Assembly: GCA_963969345.1 (NCBI GenBank)
Contig: OZ017766.1
Location: 12,276,001 to 12,340,000 of the forward strand
DNA from: Turbatrix aceti
Lineage: Eukaryota > Nematoda > Chromadorea > Rhabditida > Panagrolaimidae
DNA length: 64,000 nucleotides
Direction: 5' to 3'
This document shows, one piece after another, positions 47,237 through 62,300 of the stretch. Made by a program: the position numbers and the translations under genes. Position 1 is the first letter of the stretch; every line of letters begins with the position of its first letter. The notes beneath the pieces were generated by a model, which was given only the letters and a program-made list of their open reading frames with translations, searched no databases and was not told the origin of the DNA.

Positions 47237-49833
47237 GAATGAAGACTGATGCAAATATTTATTATTGGCATTTTTTATAGTACAGTAAAAATCTGACTGG
47301 TGTAAAAACATCATAAAAAGAATTTGCTTGTAAACCCCACATAATAAGCCCCCGTTGTCATGGTACTAACAGAAACCAAATGAATGATTGCTTTGAAAAA
47401 TTGTATCTTCTGGCTTTTGCGATGTGTAGTATCATTTGTACGTATGATATTATTTAGTACGTGCTTCAGAGAAAATAATTTTACTTCCTTCATAAGATTT
47501 TTTTATCTCCATTGACGGAAATCTCTAAAGTACAGTCCATTTTTTTTCAGTTCTTGGAAAATCACTCCTTTGTTTATGCAACAACCAGTTTTTGAACATT
47601 TCAAAAAATAAATTAAAAAATCTGTCATTTTTTACCCACAAAAATTGTCATTAGTGTTGAATTTTTTAATTCAATTGAAAAGTAGCGGTTAAATCCAAGA
47701 CAACGAAGAACTCTGCAGCTAGCGGTTCCAATTAAGTGTAGGAGATGTTTTTATACGACTTCGGTCCAACACAGCCACATCATGCATGCCATCCCATTAT
47801 TTGTTGCTCCTTTTCCTCCTTTTTTTGTTGTTGTCACGCATTTGGACAACAAATTGAGCGTACCAAAAACTTTGTATGTTTTCAAGTTTTGGATTTTGGG
47901 TAAATGTGAATTTTCTTGGTTTTGCTGACTCTTGATGCTTTTGCGGTTTTATTTTTACTTTTTTTTGTGTTTGTTTAAATTTGCCATGATTACATAATTT
48001 CTAATTTTTAAACATGAGTTTTTTTGTATTACAAAAAAAAATCAAACACAGAATGAGCACTTTTTTAACAAAAGAATGTTTAACTTTATCAGTTTTTCAT
48101 ATCTAACCCTCGTATTTTTTATTATACATTTTACAACATGCCAACACAGAATTACACCACATATCGGGCAGTTTTCAAATTCAACCCTCGTGTTTTCCAA
48201 TTTTTATTCCAACAAAAGATCCAAAATCCATTCAGTTTCTTTTCGACGCCGTTTACGTTTATCAAGTGAAAAAAATAATGGATAGCAAAACAAATTGCTA
48301 TGATAAAGAGCAAATACCCCGAGTATGTATGTAGGATTAAACTATCAATTTATCCCTTTTGCCGTGGCCATTGGGCAGGACGTCATTAGCCGCACAAAGC
48401 CTCTCCCTGAAAACAGAGAAAGAAGCCATACGGTGTGCTTCTTTTATAGCTTCTTTCTTTCATCTTTCAGACTTGCCGAAGTTAATGTCACCGACTTTGT
48501 ATGCAAGTCGGGTGCGCAAAGACGTTTTGGCTTCTTTTTTTACGCCGTAAACATAAATACATGTTTAGCGATATATCTACGTGACGTACACGTCGCAAAA
48601 GACATTCAGTTGTCTTTTGAATGCTCGATCATTGGTTGTTACTTATCTGTCTCCTGTCTTTCTTTATCCTTATGTAGCTGCCTTACGGTTGACAGTTGCG
48701 ATCGTCGGAAAGATGTCTGAGGCTTTGTTTATTCGGTGTAATGATTCAGATACCGAACAGTTTTGTAAATTTTGTTGTAAAATATTTTAGTATTATTTTT
48801 AAATCGGATACTCAATTTCCATGTTTGCACTATATTTTAGACAATATACATACATTTTATATGTCACTGTATTGTCCAAAATATAGTGCCAATTGAAGTT
48901 GTCGCACGCAGTATCGGTATATGTATTATCGATAAACAAACCAGGGCAGCTTAAAAAATTTCATTTGTATAATACTTGAAACTTCCTTTTATCAAAATAA
49001 GCGTTTGAACAACAGTTACAGTGAATTTTATAATACAAAAGCTATAAAAATTGATTACCCTAAAACAAATTTAGAAACGCCCAAACTTAATTTTTTTTGG
49101 CGTTTTGTTTTTTTTGTTTCGATGGACAAAAATTGAGTCCAACAGTGGTGTGAATTTTTAGTTTATGGTTTGCTTTTTTTTCATTAATAAAAAGTTATTT
49201 CAATAAAATCGGTCAATAAGAGACAGTTTTTTTTCTATTATTGCGTTTTGTTAAAATATTTTTGGACACCGAAATTGAAACAGGTACAAAAATTGTGTTA
49301 TTCTGGTGTCCAGGACCGTAGACGAAACAAAATATTTTTTTTGGTTACCCGACAATGCTAATGGAAAAGGCATGATGCAGTGTTAGCAACAGTAATCCCC
49401 AGTGATTTTTGCAGAAGCAATCAAATTTGAGTACTTTGACAAAAATTTTGAAAGAATTTTTTTCGGACCTTTAAAATTTTGAGCTTTGAACCAGACAAAA
49501 AGTAATGAACAGTTATTTTAATAAAAATATTCGATTTATGCAATGCAGTTTTTTTCGAATACTGAGGTTTTTTCAATATTTTTGGGCACTCAAACTGAAA
49601 CAGGTACCAATATTAGATTTTTCCGAAAAGTAGTCGAAACAGAAAATATTTTTTTCGATTACCGGACAATGCTGGTAGAAAAGTCATAATACAGTTATGT
49701 ATATTATCAGAAGTTTCTCATCCTCTTCTAATTTGTGTTTTGCAAGATAAAAAAAATTTTCCGCGTGAACGATAATTTGATTTTTTTGTTTGATTTTTCT
49801 CCACTGCTGTTAATAATTTCCTCCCCATCCTAG
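47237..49833. other. intergenic upstream of MAST, hairpin and duplicated segment
   Basis: No gene seen. A 68-bp hairpin at 48825-48892 (GCACTATATTTT facing AAAATATAGTGC) looks like a tiny inverted-repeat element. The segment about 49160-49390 is repeated, diverged, at about 49500-49700; both copies contain GAAACAGGTAC and GACAATGCT. The MAST promoter may lie here, but I see no clear core element. Confidence 0.5.
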
Positions 49834-50389
49834 GCCAGATGACTTTCATAACTTGCAATATCATTTTCTAACACATCATCTATTCAACACATCAGTTTAC
49901 AATTCGTCCAAAATGCAACCCGGCACGCCAAAGGTCTCGCAGCGAATGCGGCACCTTGCAAGCCAACTCTCAGTTATCAAGATCTCCCTAGATCCTCCAA
50001 GTCCGCCCCTTATCATTGCCGGCGAATTTGAAGACAGCGGTCCTCAGACCCCGCCGGCTGAGGGCGATCTCATTCCATCTTTCGCCTCGGAGTATGCAAA
50101 TCGCATCGCAAACTCCAACCTACTCCAGGTGCCGAGGTACGATATCGATGAGTGCGAGCGGCAGTGTTCACCGCCTCCGAGGAGGTTTTCCCAGACATCA
50201 ACGCTCAGCGACAACAGCTCAGTTTCTATCTGCCTGAACTCGAGTTATCAGAATCTGCTGAACCCAGACGCCAAGAGGTGGAGAAACAGGTCGGCAAGTA
50301 CCGTCTGTGATAGCAGCTTTTCTGATGACACAGACACGCCGCCCAATGAAATGGTCTTTCTCGTGCCACCCAGACCGAGGAGTGCTCAG
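49834..50389 (+). CDS. MAST exon: disordered N-terminus
   Basis: The left edge is the acceptor CCATCCTAG (49831-49833); the first likely ATG is at 49913 (MQPGTPKVSQRMRHLASQL). The exon is rich in proline-directed and serine sites (SPPPRRFSQTSTLSDNSS) and ends at CTCAG|GTGTGT in phase 0. The frame is also open between 49834 and 49913, so an earlier coding exon cannot be excluded. Confidence 0.75.
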
Positions 50390-53300
50390 GTGTGTGGGGC
50401 TTTTGAATGTATTTCAGTTTTTTTAATGCTTCAAAACATTTTGGCCAGTTTGTAAAAACGAAGATGAGCAAAAATTAAAAAAATTATACTCGTTTTAAAA
50501 ATCATTTAAAAAAATAAAATAAAAATTTTGATAGTTGAAAAAATTGTTCAAAATTACAAAATAAAATTTCAGTTTAAAAAAAATTGAACAAAAAGGTTTT
50601 ACTATAAAAAAAGGTAACTCACTCACTCGGGACGAAGGTGGAATCCTAAATGGATATTAATACGATATTTTTTAATGCCGCTTACGAACCAGAACATTTC
50701 ATTTCATTTTACTTATTACTTATCTACAACATTACAATAGTCAGATAAACAAGAACAGTTATTTTATTATTAAAGGGAAGGTAAAAAAAAATTATAAAAT
50801 AAAAAAAGACACCAGTTTTTATTTTTATTTTTAGTGGTCCCTTGACCACAGTATATCAAAATAATACTTTAATACTTCCCATGTTTAACAGTTTCTTGCA
50901 CACATATTTTTTTTAAATGAGCAATCATCAGTTCTTCCTCGGCTCATTTTCTTGTCACGTCAGAAACGCTTAATTAGTTGAATGACTAAAAAAACGCTGT
51001 GTTAGAATTCATTGGCATTTCTTGGTTCATTAGCTAGAATGTTTTTTTTCTAGCGCCCACGACGTTCATTTTTAGTTCTGAGGAGCTTATGTCACGTAAA
51101 ATGCAACATTGCGTGACGCGATTTTTTAAACAGGTTATTAGTTTTTTCTTGGATGGTATATTTGTTTATTATTTATTCGAGCTTTTTGGACTGTTGGATC
51201 TAAGATTGTCAGGCGACATTGTATATAAATATTTAGTAGGACTTGGTAATCAAGAAAAATGCGATGAGTAAATGTGCGTAATATTTTGGTCAAAACAGTG
51301 ATCGGAGTTTTTTTTTACAATAATTTGTGTTTTTTAACGTGCGTACAAAAATTTATTTTATCGCTGAAGATTCATTTTCTTTGTGTCAGTTTTTTTTTCT
51401 TCACAAACCTTCACATTCCACTGTTCTATTTTTTTATTAATTTAAAACTACGCTTAGAATATATTTCATTTAAAAAAAATACAATTTTATTTTAAAAAAT
51501 GCTATACTTTTTTTTACCAGAAAGAAGCAAACGGTCAATTTTTTTTCTTTACAAACAAACACCGACAACATAGACATTTTGGCTGTTTTTTTCGAGAAAT
51601 ACAAAATGTGTATCTAGTAACAAAAAGTATCCAACAAATGTTCCTCCAATGTAAATATAAAATTAAATATTTATCATGACTATTACAAATGCAACGTCAG
51701 CAATTTTTTATCAGTGTACTTGTAATAGCTTTTCATACTTTTTTTTGTCCATTTCTTTGAAAATCAAATCTTCTGGTTCAAAAAAGGAATTTGTGACTAA
51801 AAACAATGAATTGGGGCATTAACAGAAAAAAAAATATAATGCAGAAAAATAGATGTTGACGCGTATACGACTCTAAAAGATGCTGATGCGTAGAAATATA
51901 TGAGTAGCAGTATTATAATAAATACTACGTTCCAGAGCTACTACGACAAATGACGAGTGGAGTGAACGAACAAGAGGCGACTGATGTTGTTAGTGAATGC
52001 AAAAAAACGTATATCATGATATTTTTCTCTTTTTTTTTCCACCACGGTTATTCACTGCTGTTTCCATGTCCAGGCCTCTGTTTTTTTGGTAGACTCTATT
52101 TTATCTATACCAAAAGGCAAGCACTGCAGAATGACAAATTTCGACGGTTTACAATGTCTTTTCCTTCCCCCGCAGTGTGTGTTTTTTTGCTACTGCTCTA
52201 CCACTGTTTTTCTTTCAATTGCGGTAGCTCAGTGCCATGGCGGCAAATGTGCCGGCTGCCGTCGACGTTCCCGTGAGACAGGCCACTCACTAGGCTAGGC
52301 GCAAGAACCTTGAGGCCCGCTAGTTTTGGTCCCACGGCTCACATTCAACATCATATATATTTTTTTTCTGCCGTGCAGAGTTTCCATTTTGTAAATAGTA
52401 GATAACAGTTGCTGGTGGAATACCAGTGTTTGTTAGTGTTCAAAGCTCTGCCTTTTTGGACAATTGAAGCGTAGTTCCTCATCCTGACTTTTTGCATGTT
52501 TTTTTTTGACTGGAAGTGCATTTTTTGCAATTTTAAAATAATGCAAAAATCTGTTTTTGCAAACAATTTACTAAAAAAATCAACTAACAATTTCGCGAGT
52601 ATGACTATGTATTTTTTGTTTGTTTGTGCCCGCCGTATGCAAATTCAACAGTTTTTACAAAATACAAATATAGACTGCTTTGAAAACAAATTTATTTAAA
52701 AAATCTACTTTTGGGGTTACGATTTTTTTGCAAAAACTAAACTGTTTTTCTAAATACATAGATTTATTTAATTTCTAATTGTCCAAAAAATTCGATTTTT
52801 CGAAGTTAAAGAAAATTCTAAATATCTAAAAGCTCGCGTGTTGCACAAAAAAATTAAACACTGTCAACAGTTTTGTATTTATGTATATAATAAATAATTA
52901 AGTTTGCCTTTAATTAGGTTTCCCCATGCGTGTGTTGTAATAGAAACAGTATGTATAAGAATTCCAGTCTTTCAGATGTCCCACAGTCACCGAGGAAATC
53001 CCATATTTTGGACTTCAATGTCTTGACACAGTTTTTACGGGTTGTCTTCATTCTTGCCAAAAAAAATTTTATTTAAATATTTGTGTTGTAAATATTTACA
53101 AAAATGATAAATAGAAAGCATTTTCTTCAGTTGTTGCATCTTCAGCAGGTTTGTATGATTCTGGAACGAACAGTTATGTATAATATTTTTCCATCATAAA
53201 TACTACAACGGCATTTTCCAGTTTTATTGTGAAATACAATCAAAAAATTTCAAAAAAAAATGTTTTAAAAATTTATATTTTTGAACTTGACAGTAAGGCC

Positions 53301-56300
53301 AGTTTTTTTGCATCAAAAACATGTAAATATTTAAAATTTCAATCTGTAGATAATTTTTTTAAAAACAATAAAAATGAGATACAAATTCAGTTAAACTTTT
53401 TTCTTCAACAAAAATCTTTCAGTCCACCCCGGCAGACAGCATCTCTCCGACCGTACTGCTCTCGCCTGTTCTCTGCCGTCCGGTTCGCTCGCAATCTGCC
53501 CACTCCTCCCAGCTTCTCCGCAACCCAGCTGGCGTTTCGGATTCTGATTCCGAAACTCCTGGATTATCATCGAGTCGTCCTGGAAGTGGTATTTGGTCGC
53601 ATGCTACCGTCTATCGTCAGGGTAGTCGGAACAGTCGTCCGAGCGACTCGTCGTCTCCACTCGCTACTCCACCCACGCAGCATGGCTCACCATCAGGTTC
53701 GTTACTATTTATATTTTTTTTTAATCAGTATTGTGAATTTTTTAAAGGGGGGGGGTTGCTTGAATTTGATAGAATAGGGCATTAAACATACATTTTATTA
53801 AGGCTAAATACATATTATAAATATGTATGTATTAGGTGAAAAGTATGCAATTAGTAAACAGTGCACATCAATGAACAGAAATATCTAAGATTGAAAAATG
53901 GGTTTCTACACTGTTATCAGTTTTTTTTTAATTTTATAATTGTTTGATAGTGTTGTAGCTTTAAATTACAGTATCCAGTTTTCTTTCGTGATGCACAACA
54001 TTGATTGCTCACGTTTTAAGAAAACGCTGATAAAAAAATAGAATAATTTCTTTTTACAGTTTTATAAAAGCAAAGCATAAAAAAGGTTTTTTTTTAAATA
54101 CAGTTTTTTAATAAAAAAAATTCTTGTGAAAATTTTGACTTTGAATAAAAAAATTGTTGTGAAAATTTTGACTTTGAATAAAAAAATTCTTGTGAAAATT
54201 TTTATTCTGATTTGAACAAAGTGACCAAAAACTTCAAACAATTTCCTGAAAACGCTACAGTTTTTTTTTATTCTGTTTCATGTGAAAACGGCTTCATGGT
54301 TTTTTTTTGTTATCAGTACAGTACGTGCAAAAACGCATAATACTCTACCATTTGAGGCTTCCCTTTTTTTCTGAATGAGGAGCACAAACAGATCGTTTCT
54401 CATCCTCCAAACAAAAAAAAGTGCATAACAACAAAACCAATACGAACTATGCCGGTTTTTTTTCTTGTGATGATGCTCTTTGAGACTGTCAGAAAGGTAT
54501 AAATGAACGATAATCCTTTCCTTAGCTCGACGACCGTGGCCGCGGAAATAGTCATGTGACAAATATGAAAAATGCGTAATATGAAGAAGTGTCAATTGCA
54601 CATGAGTGCTTAGTGTTTTGTTTGTGTGAAGACAAAAAAGTGAAGATTCAATGGAGTAGAAAAGAGAAAAAAAGGATTTTGCATACAAAAAAGTATTTGC
54701 TACTTATTCTCTGCAGGGTTTCTTCGTTCTGTTTTGTTTCATTATCACTCACAAGATTCTGTGTTTTTGTGGTTAGTTTCTTGGTTTTCTATTATACTTA
54801 AAAATATTTATATTATTTAACACAAAAAAACTGTTTTCTTTTTAGTGCTAAAATGGGTGTCCAGACTCAGACTCTGGACTCCAGAAAATGTTTAAAAAAT
54901 TTTGACCGGGTGTCGATGGACACAAATATGTAGTGATTGCCAGCAGTTACACTTCAGTTTTATAAATACTTCAGTGTAAAACTGTTTTTTTGTCACACAA
55001 TGAAATCATTTTTTTACAAATAATTTCATTGTGTTACTAAAATTCTGAAACTGATATTTGTTTCTTTTAAAAATTGTTTTAATCGTTATGTCAGTTTTTT
55101 TTTCATAATTATAAAAATAATTTTTGATTAGTAACACTTTTTGAACAATGTAACAAATACTAGTCGACTGGTTCTGAACCGTTTTTTATCACTTGATGCT
55201 TTCTTTATTTGATGCATTGTTTTTATTTAAAATTTCTATCAAATATTTCAATGTGTTTACGATCAAAATGTCCAGTTTTCTTTAATGGCTTTTTTATTTT
55301 CAAAACTGTAAAAGTTTGAAAATTCATGTGCAACTTGAATATTGTGCATGGATTGTGTGTGCCAGCGCCTGAGCTTTTGCATGGTTATGCTATTCTGGCA
55401 GCAACCATCGCCAGTCTATGACGTATAAGTAGTAGAAGACGATAGAGTACGGGCGCGATTCATGGAACAGCTACTTTAGTTGACGATACACACCGCCACA
55501 GATTAGTATTTACAAAGCACGCTTGTTAGAAATTTATTGCATGAATTGTGCCTTTCCTTTTGGACAGATCTTCAAAAAAAATTTATATTATAAATTGTTT
55601 TTTTTTGCGTGCCCGGTTTCTGGAACCAGTTTTTATTATTTGCTCTACAAAAAAATAAAAATATTTAAATTAATAAGCAGCACTTTTTTTGCCATGTCTG
55701 CACGATGTTTTTGACATTTCCGGCTGTAGTACTGCCAGACGTTTATATTTAGCGTGCTACATTTGCTTTTAATTTGCTGGACATTGACTTACTATTATTT
55801 GTAATAAACAAATATTATTTAGCATAGTTGATATTGCCAGTTTGTTTTCCAGACTAATATCCCAGACTCGTGTTTTTATAAACTTCTGACCCTACTTTGG
55901 CCCCCAATTACATACTATTTTTAGAAAGTGTAAATACATTTTTTTTGTCTCTGTGCCCAAAAACTGTGACAATGATTTCTCACACACAACTGTGCAAAGT
56001 AAATACTACTTTTTGTTTTTACGAAGCACGACAATTTTGCTGATTCTAAATATTATATTTGCGATATGTTTGAGACTGTTCAGCAAGCGTAATTATAAAA
56101 AAACCGATGAAAAAATTTATTCATTTTATTTATCTGAATTTTCCCGCTTTCAGCATTTACGCGCTTCCCACCACGAAAAAGGGGAATTTTCGTCGTGGGA
56201 GCATCATATAGCGCATATTTGCAGTAAATAATTGACTTGTGCTTCGCGCTTTTTATGGATTACCAATTTTTCATCTGCGCGTTGCTTTCTCCGCTTTTGG

Positions 56301-59300
56301 AGCGTTTTTTTATCTTATGGGATTCTGCTTTTTATTTAGACTTGGTCGTATTTTGTCGCATAGTTAATATTATGATCATGACTCGTTTGTTCAGTGTTCA
56401 AGTAGGGGGAAAGAAAGCTTTGGAGATTTGTGTTGAGATCTCGATTGGTTGATTTTGTTCTTGTTTGTGCGTTTGACGTTCAGCAGTATTCGTGAGTAGG
56501 CGGAGGGGTTTGAACGCTGGAGCGGGATTCTAATATTTTTGACTGGTTTTCAGCGAATTTAAACGGATGATCAGTTTTTTTTTTAAATTCGCGGCTAGAA
56601 ACGACCGAACAGTTTTTTTTAGTTCCTGTTCAATATTTTTAAAACGAATAATCGTTTGATTTCAGTTTTTTTATAAATACTAAAATAAAAAATTATATAA
56701 ATAAAAAAATTTTCACACGTATTGTTATTATGTCTAATTTCTAAACGGGATTTATCAGCTGATGGATTGATTGATTGACTGACTTGACACCCATCTGCTC
56801 TTTGGTGGACGGAAAGGAAACCCAGGTGGAAAGGATCAGGTGTGTATTGATCTTTTAACATCATGATGCATTTTTTTTTCTTTTCTCACTAGTTACATAC
56901 ATATTTGCAATTAAATATGTGATTTTGTGTAATTAAATTTATATTTACTCAAGAAAATGTTTCATGTTTTATAATAATTTCTGAAATAGTAAGAATCAGT
57001 AGAATTATAATATCACGCAGTTTCCAAAAAATAATGAAGCGTTTTTTGAACGCTCACGCGAGAAGCTTCTCTGATGCACTCCTACAAGCTACTGATAACG
57101 AACACCGACTGTGTGGGGATTCTTTAGTTGAACGCTGACGAATGCTTACAACGGTGAATTTTTTTGAAGGGGGTGTTATTTGCACTGACTTGGCGACCAT
57201 CATTTTTTTTAATTACTTGCTTTTGTTTTGTTGGATGTATCTTTCATGAAGTTGTGTCAGTTAAAAAAATTTTGATTGTGACTGAAACTCAATTTACAAA
57301 TTTTGGACAATTCAGTTTTTTTGCAATTCAAAAATTTCACAAATAGCATTTTTCAACATTTGTTTCCAATTTGGTAGTCTTACAAGCTAATATAATACTT
57401 CCGTGTCTTCTTTTTCTGTCCTTCTTCCCGAGCGAGCGCAGCATGGTTGCCGGTCTGGTTGGCGCGTGCCGTCTCATTGAACACTGCCGACCGACCGCTG
57501 CTATTTCCCGTCCCGTCCCATCCCCCCTACCCTGCACTCAATTTCAATTTCAACCCGTCGCATGACTAATGATTGCCGCCGCCACCGCCGCGAAAAAGCC
57601 ACCCGCCCGGGCCGGGGGGCAAGTGGGGCATCATCTCCATAGTCTGTCGTTGTTCGCTGTGGTGGACGAATTTTAATGTTCGTTTGTGCTCTTGTCAGTC
57701 AGTCAGCATGCTCCGAGCCGCGTTTGTATATGCGGGAACAGATGTGATGACTTGGTTGGTTGTTGGTCGATGCTGCGTACAAAGGCCCGGCCAGTGTAGG
57801 GTAGGGGAGGGGACGGGTTCGATAGAGATCGGATCATTGACCCAGGAAAAAACAAAAAAAAATGAAAATTTTTTTCTTTAGACGTGCAGAAATGCGTGTT
57901 TTTTTACCGCTGTTGTGAAAAAAACATTTTTACTTACCAATTTTTTGAACACGTTGATCAGAAGAATTCGTTTCTGGGCTGTTTATATCGCATCAGTGCT
58001 TTTTTTTCGCACAAGTTTTTGAGATGAAAAAAATGGTCTTCTGCTTTCCGAAACCAAAAGTAGTAACCAGTTTTCCAAAGCCAAAAAAACGATGAATCTC
58101 AAGTGCAAAATTTTTTACCTTCAGTTTTTTATAAATATTTCTTGATGCGCCTCTCAGTGAAATTTAAAAAAATACAAAATTGAATTCCAACAACCCAATT
58201 TTTAGTTCCTAAAAATAGAGATTCTTCAACACTTTCTTACGACCAATTTTTTTTCTTTTTTCTCTATCAAGTTTATCGCGCTTACTTCTCGTCGTTCAAC
58301 ACGTTCCAAAATTGCCTCATGCCCAGTGGTAATTATGGTAATAAGCACTGCGATAATGAGCATCGTAAATAATAAGTTCTAAAAATTGTCGCTTGCATTA
58401 TTGTCACTGCTGCCTGCCTTTTTTTAGTATTTTCCGGATTGTGAAAAAGTGCCGTTGGTCTACGATCTTTTTTATCCAGTATAAAACAATTTTATTGTAC
58501 GTGTGTGACATTTGTGGGTGTTTACAAATTTTTACCGGTAATTTTGTTTGCTTTTTTTTCTGTATTGATTGGGGGGGGTGAAATTTTCTTCGACGTGAGC
58601 ATAAATATAAAATTATTTCAACACTATTTTTTTGTAAACCGGAAATTATTATAATATCGACACAGTTATTTTTTACCCTTAAAAAATCTAATTTGTACGA
58701 AATTTCGTTTTTTTCCACAACAAAAGTTGTCCTAGAACGAAATTTTTTTTTTAAATACATTTACAGTTTTTTTCACCCCCAAAAAATCCATTTTTTAACC
58801 AAGTTTAGTTTTTTGTAAATATCTTTTTACCGTCATACAGTTAAAAAAATTTCTTGTCAACAAAAAAATACCCTTCTGGTCTGTGAACTTGTCACCTTGT
58901 AAGGCATCTGCCTGTGCAATTTGTGCCGGGTTACCTCACTCAGCGTAAACAGAATCTTGCAATTGCCACAATGATTTGTTTTTGCTTCTATTTTTGAGTT
59001 TTTTACGGGGCGGTAACGTAATACATAACTGACAAGTCACTGAATGCGTGTGAATCTGTTGTATATAGCTTTTTTGAATCTTTTTCAGTTATGTTGTTTT
59101 GTTTTCGTGGAGTACCTGGTACATTTACCTGGACGGGGCGAGTATGGCAAGTTGTGTTCGTTTGCTGGCGACTATGCAAGATTGTGTGGTGTTTAATCCA
59201 TCGGCCGGGGGCTATGTGCAGGTTGACGTTGGTTGTTTGGAATGCAAGTTTTCCTTAATTTTGTTAACGTAATCTAAATAAATACATTAACGACCTGTTA

Positions 59301-62300
59301 AAAATAATTTATTATTATACAAAAAAAATTGAACGTTTCATTTTATACAGTTTATTATCTGCACTTTTTTGCACCTAATTTCCGGTGTGTTTTTTGTTTC
59401 TTCAATTTGAGAAGATTTTTTACAAAAAAACGGTTTTGGGTTACCTTATGTTTGTCTAGTTTTTCATTTAGCTGTCGAACGTGTCGGACAGTTTTTGAAA
59501 TTGGACACGTTTAATGGATTTTATTCATTGATAAAAAATTTTGAAAATTTTTGTGAACGTTGCTGTGAGTTGTGGACCAGTTTTTTTCTAAAATTGTTTA
59601 AATTGAATACGATTTTATAATAAAACATTTTTTATTGGGTTGCGGCAATGGTATTTGTCAGTTATTTTTCACAGTTTGAAAGATAGTTACTGTACTGTAT
59701 TAGTTCTTTTTGCTATCTTAGAACACAAATATTTTCAATTCTGTTGTTCACGATGATTTATGCTCTTTTTTTGCTGAAGTCTTATTAGTCAGTTATCGTT
59801 TTTTCATAGCTTGCAAAACGAGTGTTGAATGAATGGATAAATACTTGAGCGCAACTCGTCTCGTGTCTTCGACTCCCCTTTCTCCTATTTTTTACACTTT
59901 TGAACAGGCACGAGAAGAAGCACGCTACGAGTCGGTAGTTTAAGTAAGAAACAAAAAGGCAGATTTTTTGTAGAATTTTTTGCACAACACGTGTTTTTTT
60001 TTCTTCAAATCTTAATAAGGTTAGCTTACCTTAATCTTCTTCTAGCAGGTTCTTTTTATGGCTACGTGTTTTTTTGAAAACACGGAGTACAGTAGATCTT
60101 GAGGTTGAGGTTGACAGTCCAGTTATAATATTTTACCGATGTTTGATCTTACTATAGGATGCTGGCTGGCACACAGTATTTTTACATACTGTGACAGTAG
60201 AACCGGACAGTTGATAGCACGTTTCAAAAGCATATCCTTGACTTGGTATAATTTTTTTGAAAAGCTTAGGAATGGTGACGAAACTTTAAAAGACAACTAA
60301 CCTTTTTTTTTGTTTCTAAAGAATAATGGATTTGTGATTAAAATTTATTTTTTAAAATTTTTTTGCTTTAGTTTTTTTTCAATCACAAGCCAATCAACTG
60401 TTCTGCGTTGCATCAGGTCGACACTTTGTCAGTTTTGGTGGTATGTAAATGCCCTTTTTGCGGGCTGGTGATGTCGGCGGAAATGAGGCGTTTAGATTAA
60501 TGTTATCAAAAAAGTAGGAAGCGGGGCAGGGTACATAATTTTAAATTTGGTTTTTGGTTACTTGGTTGCTTGAATGGCATTTATGTATATCCATTGACCC
60601 ATTTTTTTTATCGTTTTTAACGTGAGTTAACAGTATTACATAATATTACCAAACATTGTGTGTTTTTCTCCCCCGCAAACTAATGACGCGGAAAAAACAA
60701 GGCATCACTCAAGTTGTTGCGCCGCTATGGAAGAGGACATCGATGTCCAAGTGTATGGGAAAATAGAAAAAAAGCAGAGAATGTTGTTGACACGAATGAA
60801 ACAAGCTAGAATTTTTTGCAATTGCCGTTTTCGGTCGGTCTTTGTTGCATGCCGTTGGGCGTCGTTTCTATGTGTACTCTCTCTCTCTCTTTTTTTCGGC
60901 AGTTGTGCATAAAAATTCAAATTCTTGTAATTTGATGAATGGCACTTGCAGACTCGCTCGTTTTGTCTTGGTTTTTGTTCGTTAAAATTTTTTTAGAGAT
61001 CTTTCGATGACATTTTTTTTATAATTGAAGTTTGAGGTATTTATTTTTCGATTTTTTTAAATTTGGTATTGCATGTTTTTTTCTTATCAGTTTTTCTTTG
61101 TTTGCACACCCACGTCCACCAACGCTTTTTTGAGTAACTAATTTATCAAAATCAGTTATCACGCAAATATTTGTCTCCTCGTAACAAAATCAGTTATCAT
61201 TGGATCGCAAAAAAACATACGTTTTATTTTTGCTGAATGCATAAATAACCTCCAATGATTTATTTTTTTGCAATTCATGTGTTTTAAAAAAAATTTTCAT
61301 TTGACAGCAGTTTTTTTAAACTTATTTTTACCTTAATTTTATAGTTTTCTGTGCAACGATTGAATTTTTTTTGTGTAACAAAAAAAACTTGTAATACTTA
61401 TTTCGATGCTGTAAAGACATGTTTTACAGCGCATAAAATATCTAAAATAGCCTTATTTCTGTAGAAAACAACAACAGAAAAAAATTGTATTTGTGTAGTA
61501 TACATATTTTTTGATTGCCAGTATCTCTAAATAGTATGTAGCTACTATTTATCTACTCATCTTGTTTTCATTCTGTTTCACACAAAAAGCAAACTATACC
61601 ACCGACTGACTGAGCATTGGCGCAAAAAAAAGAAAATTAGACAGCCGAATGCTTGCTTTCTTGTGGACATTGCCTGAAATAGGTTTTTACTTGTGCTATT
61701 TTAGGATTTTTTTACTTTCTTTCAACGCGGCGGGTGTGAAAAAAATAGTGTTGAGCGTGTGTGAGGATTTGAAATGGCATATTGACTAACTGTCTGGACA
61801 AGGAGGACTATTTACTTGCTTGGATTGGTTAGGATATGGAGTGTTTGGAGGACTGATGAGAGTGTGCTTGAGTTTTTTTTTCTTCGATTTAGTACATTTG
61901 TGCGTGCGAGCATGTCGGAGTAAATTTTTGTTTTTGAATCCAAAGTAATGAACCGAGGAGACTTTATTTCGATTAAAAATTTGAATTTGCATTTTCGACA
62001 GTATATAAAATTTTTTTGTTCAGTGTGAACATTTTTTGAAAAATTTAGAACAGTTACAGTTTTTCGCGTCGGAATAAATTTTTTTTACAAAATTTTTTGA
62101 TATCGAGTGAAAATCGTTTTATCAAAAAACTTGCGTATTTTTTCTAAAAAAAACTATTTTTTAGGATCTTTTCGCACTACTCGATCTCAGCGAGACTCGC
62201 TCCTCTACAGGTGCGGCAGTCCTCTCGTCGGTAGCTTCGGTGGAAGTGGAAACTTTCCTCCGGGACCCTCGACTTCGCGTGCTTCACCGACGCCCTACGG

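Noticed and set aside
48325..48720. 131-codon plus-strand frame upstream of MAST
   Set aside because: No acceptor/donor combination joins it in phase to the MAST exon with support, and the composition (F/S/C-rich) resembles random AT-rich translation.
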